Source of the DNA: Candidatus Poribacteria bacterium
GTDB taxonomy: Bacteria > Poribacteria > WGA-4E > WGA-3G
Direction: 5' to 3'
NCBI GenBank assembly: GCA_022820835.1
Contig: JAJEET010000158.1
Coordinates: forward strand, 1 to 64,000
Length of the DNA stretch: 64,000 nt
In this document: in pieces, positions 52,833 through 61,100 of the stretch
How positions within the stretch are numbered: the first letter of the stretch is position 1
Layout of the letters: every line of letters begins with the position of its first letter
Notes under the pieces: generated by a model
Seen by the model: the letters and a program-made list of their open reading frames with translations, nothing else
The model's database searches: none
Told to the model about the DNA's origin: nothing
Position numbers and translations under genes: made by a program

Positions 52833-53705
52833 ATGTTTAAACTCGGCGTTATCGGCGACGAAGTCTCACAGGACTTTGCCACCGTTGTCAATTTTGTGAA
52901 AGATTTCAACCTACACTCCATCGAAATTCGGTCTGTCTGGGATAAACTCCCGCACGAACTCACCGACACCGACATCGACGAAATGAAACGTCTGCTCGAC
53001 GGCACCGACATCGAAATCATCGGCGTTGCGTCCCCATTTTTTAAATGTGATATGGACAATGCTGAAGAACGGAAAGAGCACCTCGGTATCCTCAAAGGGT
53101 GCATCCGGACAGCAAAAGCGTTTGATGTGAACCTTATCCGTACCTTCGTCTTTTGGGATACCGGTGAGACTGAGGAACGTTGGGACGAAATTATCGCTGC
53201 CTACGATGAACCGCGTCGGATTATAGACGGCGAAGGCATTGTTCTCGGCATGGAGAACGAATCCACTACCTCGCTCAGCACTGCCAAACTCACCGCGGAA
53301 TTTATTGAACAGATTGATTCTCCGAACATCCGTGGCATCTGGGACCCTGCCAACGAAGCGCACGCCAAAGGTGGCGAAACCCCATATCCTGATGCTTACA
53401 ACCGCATGAAACCGACAATGATCCACGCACATCTTAAAGACGCGGGCCCGAATCCCGATACCGGTGAAATGGAATCCGTTCCTGTCGGAGAGGGTGTCAT
53501 CGACTGGCAAGGGCAGCTCCAAGCCTTCGTTGATGACGGCTATGAAGGGCATCTCTGTCTCGAAACGCACTGGCGACCTACGCTCAAAATTGACGATGCA
53601 CTGCTCAATCGTCCGGGTGGACAGGTCTTCTCCGAAGCCGGTGAAGAAGCCTCCCGTATCTGTGTCGAAAAATTAATGGTGATGATTGAGAACTTAAAAC
53701 AGTAG
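52833..53705 (+). CDS. Sugar phosphate isomerase/epimerase (xylose-isomerase-like TIM barrel)
   Basis: The protein has 290 residues. It has FKLGVIGDEVSQDFATVVNFVKDFNLHSIEIRSVW, the metal-site segments GMENESTTSLSTAKL and GIWDPANEA, IHAHLKDAG and HLCLETHW, all typical of the AP_endonuc_2 family. AAAGGAGAT precedes ATG 52833. Adjacent enolase-superfamily and SDR genes on the same strand suggest a sugar or sugar-acid catabolic group. Confidence 0.9.
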   Translation: MFKLGVIGDEVSQDFATVVNFVKDFNLHSIEIRSVWDKLPHELTDTDIDEMKRLLDGTDIEIIGVASPFFKCDMDNAEERKEHLGILKGCIRTAKAFDVNLIRTFVFWDTGETEERWDEIIAAYDEPRRIIDGEGIVLGMENESTTSLSTAKLTAEFIEQIDSPNIRGIWDPANEAHAKGGETPYPDAYNRMKPTMIHAHLKDAGPNPDTGEMESVPVGEGVIDWQGQLQAFVDDGYEGHLCLETHWRPTLKIDDALLNRPGGQVFSEAGEEASRICVEKLMVMIENLKQ

Positions 53706-53800
53706 TCCGTAATGAAATGGTTCTCGCTGCGAAGCAAGATTTAAGAAGAGCCTGTGAAATGGTAATTTTATCTTGTTTAACCGCAAGGAGAATTTAAAAA

Positions 53801-54886
53801 ATGAAAATCCAAGCAGTTCGCACTTCTCTTTACGACATCCCGCCGCAAGTCGAACGTGTTGATGCCATTCAAGCCTTCGTCTCTATGGAGCTCCCTTTCA
53901 TCGAAATAGAGGATGAAGACGGTGTCGTCGGCACCGGGTTTTCCTACACGATCGGCAAAGGTGGCGAGGCGATCAAACAGATTATGGATGCCTACCTCAC
54001 GCCGATCCTCCTTGAAGAGGATGCCGCCAACATTGACCGCATCTGGAATCGGATGTGGATGGAGACGCACTGGGTCGGCAGAGGTGGTATCGTTGGGTTA
54101 GGCATGGCGGCAGTAGATATCGCACTTTGGGACCTCATGGCAAAGCGTGCCGAGTTACCGCTTTACCAACTCCTTGGCGGTGCGAGGTCCGAAGTCCCAG
54201 TCTACAACACCGATGGCGGGTGGCTCCATCTTACCGAAGCCGAACTCGTTGAACAATCCGTAGAATTTGTCGAACAGGGGTTCAAAGGTATCAAGATTAA
54301 AGTCGGACGCGACAGCCTCCACGAGGATGTGGCACGCATCTTCGCCGTCAGGAAAGCGATTGGACAAGACCCCTACCTCATGATTGATGCCAACATGAAG
54401 TGGAACGCACGTGAAGCCATTCAACTCGCATGTCGTGTCGAGGAGGCAGACCTCTTCTGGTTTGAGGAACCCATTGAGGCAGATGATGTGGATAGCCACG
54501 TCGATTTGCGAGAGAAAACCACCATCCCGATCGCTATCGGGGAGACAATTTACAATAAATACGTCTTTAAGGAGTACATTGCCCAAGGCGCAGCGGACAT
54601 CCTACAACCCGATGCCGTCCGTGTCGGTGGTATCTCTGAGTGGATGAAGGTTGCGCATACCGCGGAATGCTTCGGTCTTTCCGTATCGCCACATTTCTTG
54701 ATGGATTTGCACGTGCATCTCTCCGCTGCGGTACCGCATTCGCTCTTTGTTGAATATATCCCGTCGTTTGATCCGGTGCTTGAGGATACTTTGACACTCA
54801 AAGACGGGCACTTCTCACCACCGGAGCGTCCCGGACACGGTATTTTGTTTGATAAAGAGAGACTCGCGGTGTATCAAATTTTTTAA
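53801..54886 (+). CDS. Enolase-superfamily enzyme (mandelate racemase/muconate lactonizing type), copy 2
   Basis: The protein has 361 residues. The cap domain is followed by a barrel with KxK (FKGIKIKVGRDSLHED), MIDANMKW, WFEEPIEADD and IAIGETIYNKY, then LMDLHVHLSAA. It has the Asp-Glu-Glu type metal ligands of acid-sugar dehydratases or racemases. AAGGAG lies just before ATG 53801. It belongs to the same plus-strand group as the epimerase and the SDR. Confidence 0.9.
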   Translation: MKIQAVRTSLYDIPPQVERVDAIQAFVSMELPFIEIEDEDGVVGTGFSYTIGKGGEAIKQIMDAYLTPILLEEDAANIDRIWNRMWMETHWVGRGGIVGLGMAAVDIALWDLMAKRAELPLYQLLGGARSEVPVYNTDGGWLHLTEAELVEQSVEFVEQGFKGIKIKVGRDSLHEDVARIFAVRKAIGQDPYLMIDANMKWNAREAIQLACRVEEADLFWFEEPIEADDVDSHVDLREKTTIPIAIGETIYNKYVFKEYIAQGAADILQPDAVRVGGISEWMKVAHTAECFGLSVSPHFLMDLHVHLSAAVPHSLFVEYIPSFDPVLEDTLTLKDGHFSPPERPGHGILFDKERLAVYQIF

Positions 54887-55108
54887 AGTTTCCTTGCGGT
54901 TAAACAACGCTGGTTTGAACTTTGGTGTCCCTTTCTTAAATCCGCCCTCCATTTTGCGGCGTACTCGCCCATAAGCGATCTGCTTCATTACGGGCTATGG
55001 TTTTGACTGCACAAAAGAGGGCAGCCTGCAACAACGGCGCAGGCGGATATGAATAGAACCTTTGATGAACCAACTACCTAATTTAACACTTTGCGTACAA
55101 TTAAAATT
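54887..55108. other. Intergenic region without a gene
   Basis: 222 bp between the enolase-superfamily and SDR genes. Weak inverted motifs only (CTGCAACAACGGCGCAGGCGG); no terminator, promoter or gene could be assigned. Confidence 0.5.
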
Positions 55109-55819
55109 ATGAAACTTAAAAACCGTATTGCAATTATTACAGGCGGCGGCCGCGGCATCGGTCGCGCAACTGCCATTGCATTTGCTAAAGAAGGTGCCGA
55201 CGTTGTACTCGCTGCACGGACAGACACCGAGATAGCTGCTGTCGCCAAAGAGGTGACGCAACTCGGTAGACGCGCACTTGCTATTACAACCGATGTTCAG
55301 TCGAAAGCCTCTGTTGATGCCATGGTATCCCGGACGCTTGACATCTTCGGGAAGATGGACATCCTTGTCAACAACGCAGGCGTGGCAATCCACAATCCGA
55401 TTCCGAAGATTCGAGAGGAAGATTGGGATTTGACAATGGCGGTCAATCTCAAAGGCGTATTTCTCGGCACACAAGCCGTCTTCAGCCAGATGTGTGAACA
55501 GAAGTCCGGGCACATCGTCAACGTCTCCTCAGTCTCCGGCAAATTCGGACATAATAACGGTGGTGCGTATTGTGCCTCCAAATTCGCCGTTATCGGGTTC
55601 ACCGAGACGACGAACAATGAAGGCAGACCGCACGGCGTGAAAGCCTCAGTTGTCTGTCCCGGTCCTGTGGATACCAAAATGCGCCGCGATAACCATCCTG
55701 ATGATGTGATTGAAAACCTGACGCTTCCAGAGGATGTGGCGGACTTGATCCTGTTTCTCGTAACACAGCCACCCCGCGCACATACGCTTGAAACCGTTAT
55801 CCGAACGCCGCTGATGTAA
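55109..55819 (+). CDS. Short-chain dehydrogenase/reductase
   Basis: The protein has 236 residues. The nucleotide-binding motif is IAIITGGGRGIGRATAIAFAKEGA. NNAGVAIHNPIP, VNVSSVSGKFG (catalytic Ser) and YCASKFAVIGF (YxxxK) complete the active site. The ending VADLILFLVTQPPRAHTLETVIRTPL resembles FabG-like/3-oxoacyl reductase relatives. It probably oxidises an alcohol in the neighbouring sugar-acid group. The start is placed at ATG 55109; there is no clear ribosome site. Confidence 0.9.
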   Translation: MKLKNRIAIITGGGRGIGRATAIAFAKEGADVVLAARTDTEIAAVAKEVTQLGRRALAITTDVQSKASVDAMVSRTLDIFGKMDILVNNAGVAIHNPIPKIREEDWDLTMAVNLKGVFLGTQAVFSQMCEQKSGHIVNVSSVSGKFGHNNGGAYCASKFAVIGFTETTNNEGRPHGVKASVVCPGPVDTKMRRDNHPDDVIENLTLPEDVADLILFLVTQPPRAHTLETVIRTPLM

Positions 55820-55845
55820 TTATTCAGGGCTTACACCTTTTTGCA

Positions 55846-55866
55846 GGCGGGGTTTGTAACCCCGTC
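55846..55866. repeat. GGCGGGG palindrome between SDR and tatD genes
   Basis: Preceded by TTTTTGCA, with one mismatch in the right arm (CCCCGTCC). Confidence 0.75.
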
Positions 55867-55912
55867 CTTCCGCAGGATACCGTAGGTACTTGAATGAACG
55901 ATTCAGAATTTA

Positions 55913-56677
55913 ATGATGTTTATTGATTCACATGCACATGTCCAACTCTCGCAATTCAATCGCGATCGAGACGCTGTGCTAAAACGCGCCCACGAAGCCG
56001 CAGTCTCCAATATCTTGGTCATCGGTTTTGATATGGAAACCAGCCTCGGCGCTGTGGAATTAGCGGAGAAACATACGCACATCTACGCCACCGTTGGGAT
56101 GCACCCACATGATGCCAAATATCTGACCCCCGATGTGCTAAAAACCTTTCGCGAACTCGCTGCACACCCAAAAGTCATCGCACTCGGCGAGATGGGATTA
56201 GACTACTACCGTAACCTCTCGCCGCGTCCAGTGCAAAAAGAGGCTTTAAAAAAACAGTTGGACCTCGCAGAAGAGCTACAGATGCCCATTGTTATCCACA
56301 ACCGTGATGCCTATATGGACATCCTACCTATCTTAGAAGCGCGGCAGGGGAGAATCCGCGGGGTACTGCATTGCTTTACTGGTGATGTCGCGTTGATGCA
56401 GCGGAGCCTCGCGATCGGATTCCATATCGGTATCGGTGGCATCGTAACCTATAAAAACGCAGCGGATGTTCAAGCCGTCGCGCGAGAGGTTCCTGAAGAT
56501 CGACTCCTGATAGAAACGGATTGTCCGTGGCTTGCTCCCCAATTCCGACGTGGCAAACGGAACGAACCGGCTTATGTCCGCGCTGTAGCAGAAAAGATCG
56601 CCGAACTCCGCGGCACTTCTGTAGAGAGGGTCGGTGAATTAACAACCCAGAATTTCAATCTTTTAATGGGCACATGA
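55913..56677 (+). CDS. tatD: TatD-family metal-dependent hydrolase
   Basis: The protein has 254 residues. The metal ligands are HAHV near the start, Glu in IALGEMGLDYYRNLSP, His in PIVIHNRDA and VLHCFTGD, and Asp in LIETDCPWLAP. TatD-type enzymes are 3'-5' DNases or tRNA/D-aminoacyl hydrolases with a TIM barrel. Either of two adjacent ATGs (55913, 55916) could be the start. Confidence 0.93.
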   Translation: MMFIDSHAHVQLSQFNRDRDAVLKRAHEAAVSNILVIGFDMETSLGAVELAEKHTHIYATVGMHPHDAKYLTPDVLKTFRELAAHPKVIALGEMGLDYYRNLSPRPVQKEALKKQLDLAEELQMPIVIHNRDAYMDILPILEARQGRIRGVLHCFTGDVALMQRSLAIGFHIGIGGIVTYKNAADVQAVAREVPEDRLLIETDCPWLAPQFRRGKRNEPAYVRAVAEKIAELRGTSVERVGELTTQNFNLLMGT

Positions 56678-56804
56678 TTTAAGCAACACGCTGTCTTGAA
56701 TAAAGACTTCTTCTTAAGATCCGCAGGCTGCCGTTGTTATTTCTTTGGTTTGAATCGCTCTCAAACAACTTAATTGTGACAAATCGCTTCAAATTCACCA
56801 AAAC

Positions 56805-56881
56805 CCGATTTTTTGACCATCAACTCGACTCCTAACAGTATAAAGAAAGGCACGAGTTGATGATCAAAACGGAAAAATCGG
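56805..56881. repeat. Long imperfect inverted repeat before the ABC permease gene
   Basis: Left arm CCGATTTTTTGACCATCAACTCG (56805-56827 with its inner half ATCAACTCG perfect), right arm from CGAGTTGATGATCAAAAC (56853) to AAAAATCGG (56881), loop about 25 nt. It ends 14 bp before the permease start, so it would form a large hairpin in the leader. Confidence 0.6.
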
Positions 56882-56894
56882 AGCGGAAACCCAA

Positions 56895-58013
56895 TTGTTA
56901 AAAAATCTAAATCTCCGTATGTATGCGATGGTGTTTGCACTCGTCTGCGTCTGGGTGATTTTCACACTGCTGACCAACGGCACCTTCCTCAGCACGCGGA
57001 ACCTGTCCAACCTCTCCCGCCAAGCCGCCGTCACAGCTATCCTCGCTGTCGGCATGACGCTGGTCATCGTCTCTGCGAACATTGATCTGTCTGTCGGTTA
57101 CGGTGCCGGATTGCTTGGTGCAATCGCAGCGATTGTGCACGTGCGGTGGGGACAATCGATTCCCCTAACACTTCTCAGTGTTATCTGTATCGGGACCCTG
57201 ATGGGACTGATGCAGGGTTATCTCGTGGCGTATCAGCGGATCCCAGCGTTTATCGTCACATTAGGCGGGTTTCTGGCGTATCGCGGCTTGATGCTCGCGT
57301 TTACCGGAGGCGAAACGATTTTGCTTCCCAACAATTGGCTCAAAGCCATCGGTAACGCCTACCTCCCTCCGACACTCGGATGGGGGCTTATGGCTGTCGG
57401 GATCGGTATCAGTGGGTATCGCTTCTATCGGCAACGCACCGCACGGCTACGATACGGTACGGAGCAATCATCTGTGCCAGTATTCCTATTAAAACTCGTT
57501 GGGATTTCGGCACTCATCGTTGTGTTCATCACCGTGATGAACATACACAAAGGGGTCCCGTTTCCGGTCTGCATTCTGTTTGGATTGGCATTTGTGTTTC
57601 ATTTCATCGCGAACCACACCCGTTTCGGACGTTACGTCTATGCGGTCGGTGGCAATGCGGAAGCGGCGTACCTTTCTGGGATCAACGTGCGCAGCATTAC
57701 GTTGCGCGTGTTTGCAACGATGGGCGCGTTGATGGCGATCGCCGGTGTTGTCATGACAGCGCGGGTCGGAAGTGCGAGTCCAGAAGCCGGACGCTTATTG
57801 GAGTTAGATGCCATCGCTGCGTGTGTTATCGGTGGCGCAAGTTTAATGGGTGGACGCGGGAGCATCTTCGGTGCAATCTTAGGTGCGTTCGTCATGGAGA
57901 GCCTCAACAACGGCATGAGCATGGCAAATATGGATGCCTCATGGCAGGATATTATCAAAGGTGTGGTACTCGTCGCAGCCGTCGGCTTTGACATGGCATC
58001 ACGACGACGATAG
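56895..58013 (+). CDS. Ribose/xylose-type ABC transporter permease
   Basis: The protein has 372 residues and about nine to ten TM segments. AAVTAILAVGMTLVIVSANIDLSVG and GRYVYAVGGNAEAAYLSGINV are signatures of the RbsC/XylH permease family (BPD_transp_2). The start at TTG 56895 gives the conserved N-terminal TM; ATG 56919 is the alternative. The usual partners (ATPase, periplasmic binding protein) are not adjacent, so it must work with distant subunits or is the end of an operon whose other genes were lost. Confidence 0.88.
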   Translation: MLKNLNLRMYAMVFALVCVWVIFTLLTNGTFLSTRNLSNLSRQAAVTAILAVGMTLVIVSANIDLSVGYGAGLLGAIAAIVHVRWGQSIPLTLLSVICIGTLMGLMQGYLVAYQRIPAFIVTLGGFLAYRGLMLAFTGGETILLPNNWLKAIGNAYLPPTLGWGLMAVGIGISGYRFYRQRTARLRYGTEQSSVPVFLLKLVGISALIVVFITVMNIHKGVPFPVCILFGLAFVFHFIANHTRFGRYVYAVGGNAEAAYLSGINVRSITLRVFATMGALMAIAGVVMTARVGSASPEAGRLLELDAIAACVIGGASLMGGRGSIFGAILGAFVMESLNNGMSMANMDASWQDIIKGVVLVAAVGFDMASRRR

Positions 58014-58114
58014 GAGAAAAAATCGACTCTTTTTATTTTTTTAAACCCTTTCCCCGAAAATTCCCCTCTTTATAACTACAGTTTAATTGGCAAAATCTAA
58101 TTGGGAAGTTATTT

Positions 58115-61100
58115 ATGCGATACGATTCATCGATATATACGGATCTGACAGATGAAGAGCTCATCCAGCGCGTGCAAGGCGGAGATGAAGCAGCGTTTGC
58201 ACAACTCGCATCCCGTCATAGTTCAAGGATATGGCAGATGGTTGTCTCACACTCCCGTCAAATCCGCGATGCTGAAGAGATTTTTCAAGACGTTTGGGTG
58301 GCAGTCTGGGAAAACATCGGAGGCTTACGCGAAGTCGGCAGTTTCGGTGCTTGGCTCCGAAAAATTGCCTACACCACTTGCAGAAGGTACTACGCTGCGA
58401 AGGCACATAACAGCGGCGAAATCCTTCAGAGTGCTGAGAAACTTGCAGAGACGATTGATCGGGATGTGCTTGCCCGTACGCGTGAGATGGAACTTCGCGC
58501 TGCTGTAACAGAAGCCGTGCATCACCTACCGGAACGGGTCCGCGCCGTTGCGGTGTTGTACTACTTAGAATTGTGGACTGTCAACGAAATCGCAGAGGAA
58601 CTCGGTTTGGCGGCTGGGACCGTTAAGACGAGACTCCGCCAGATTCGGTCACTTTTGCGTGAGGAATTTGGCGTTGAAGAAATTAAGAGGGGAACAACTA
58701 TGGCACGTGAGAAAGAGGTATCCAAGCCGATACGAGACAAACTTAAGATTTTCGGGGTCGGCGATGCGGGGGGTAACGTCATCAAACGGATGATGGTGTC
58801 CAGTCGGGAAGAAGTGGAATTTTATGCTGTAAATACAGACGTGGAAGCACTCCGCGCGTGTGAGGGCGCGACGCAGATACAGATCGGAGTTGACACCACA
58901 CAAGGGTTCAGCGCAGATGCGAATCCTGAAATCGGTAGAAGTGCCACTGAAGAAAATTTGGAGACGCTTGATGCTGTGCTCGCGGATGCGCGTCTGGTTT
59001 TCGTTGTCGCAGGCATGGGTGGCGGAACAGGGACAGGTGCCGCACCCGTGATCGCATCCCTTGCACAAGAACACGAGGCTTTGACAATTGGTGTTGTGAC
59101 GCTGCCCTTTGATTTTGAAGGGCAACGCCGCGCCGAACAGGCAGAATACGGACTCTATGAACTCCAGGAGAACAGCGATGCCATTATTGTGGTCCCGAAT
59201 CAACGTCTCCTTGATACTGTTGATGTGGAACTTTCACCGAGTGAAGCGTTCCATCTCAGCAATGAAACTGTAGGACGCGGCATTAAAAGTGTTGCCGATA
59301 TTATTGTGGAATCAGGCGAGATTAACGTGGATTTCATGGATATAGAAAGCATCATGAAGCGTGCTGGCACAGTGTTGATGGGGGTCGGACAAGCGAAGGG
59401 TGAAGATCGTGCGCGAATTGCTGCAGAAAAGGCTGTCGCCTCTCCGCTCTTAGATGGGCGGAAAATGGGTGATGCGCCTGGGTTGATTTTCAACGTCAGC
59501 GCACCACCAGACTTCATGATGAATGAATTGAGTGAGGCGATGGACGTAATCAAAGATGCTGCCCCCGAAGCACAGATTATCTTTGGATTGGTCTATAGGG
59601 ACGATGATCCTGATGAAGACAGCGTTGATGCTACGATCCTTGCAACAGGGATTGAGACACAAAGAGAACCTACTACACCACGCTCCACTCGACGGGATGA
59701 CACCTCTCCTGAAGGCGGTACTTATATTCCTTCCAAAACCGGTTCCGAGTTTGTTCATCTACACAACCATAGTGAATATAGCATGCTCGACGGCGCGTGC
59801 CGCATCGGCGATATGGTAGACTGGGCAGTCGCGCATAGCGTCCCCGCTGTCGCACTGACCGATCACGGCAATATGTTCGGCGCGTGGGAACTCTACAACA
59901 AAGCGACGGATGCCGGTATCAAACCGATCATCGGATGTGAGGTCTATGTTGCACCCGGTAGCCGAAAGACACGTGAGCCGGACCAAGACGGTCCCTATCA
60001 CCTCACGCTACTTGCCGAGGATGCAACAGGCTACCAGAACCTCTTGGAATTGGTGTCACTCGGGTACACAGAGGGATTCTATCGCAAGCCACGTATTGAT
60101 ATGGAAATCTTGCGTGAGCACCGTGACGGCATTATCGCGCTAACAGGGTGTATCCAAGGACAGGTACCGCAACTCATTTGCGCGGGTCGGCGCGACGAAG
60201 CGATCCGACACCTCAAAACACTTATGGAGATCATGGGGCAACACAACCTCTACGTTGAGGTGCAGAACCACTACATTGACAAGGAGTTTGAGGCGTATCC
60301 GGTGATGGCGCAGTTGGCGAAGGAGTTCAATCTTCCGCTCGTCGGCACAAACGACTGCCACTACCTCCGCAAGTCCGATCACGGCATGCACGATGTGCTT
60401 CTCTGCATCCAGACGAAGAAGACCGTCAACGACCAAGACCGGGGGCGGTTCAACAACCACTTTTACTTTAAAAGCGTTGACGAGATGCGAGAAGCCCTCA
60501 AGGATTACCCGCCGGAGACTATCAGCAACACACTTGAAATTACGGATCGGTGTAATCTTGAACTCGACTATCAACGCGACCCGATGCCGAAGTATAAAGT
60601 ACCTGAAGGGTACACGCACGATAGTTATCTTCGAGAATTATGCTACCGAGGCTTGCGCGAAAAATATGGCGAACTCTCTGAACCCATCCGGCAGCGGATT
60701 GATTACGAGTTGGATATTATCAAACAGACCGGACACGCCAACTATTTCCTAATTGTCGGGGATTATGTCGCCCACGCGCACAAACAGGGATATCCGCTCT
60801 CTGCCCGCGGTTCTGCCGCCAGTAGCCTCGTGCTGTACGCACTCGATGTGATCGGTTTCAATCCGATGGATCACGGTTGTCTGTTTGAACGGTTCTTAAA
60901 CCTTGAGCGTCTCGCTCCACCCGATATTGATGTCGATTTCGCCGACCGCGCCCGTGCGTCCATAATTGAGTATCTGGCGAAAAAGTATGGTGCGGATTCC
61001 GTCAGTAAAATCGCTACCTTTGCAACGTTGGGCGCGAAAGCCGCTATCAAGGATGTCGGTCGCGCCCTTGAAATGCCTCTTGAAAATGTCCAAAAGTTAG

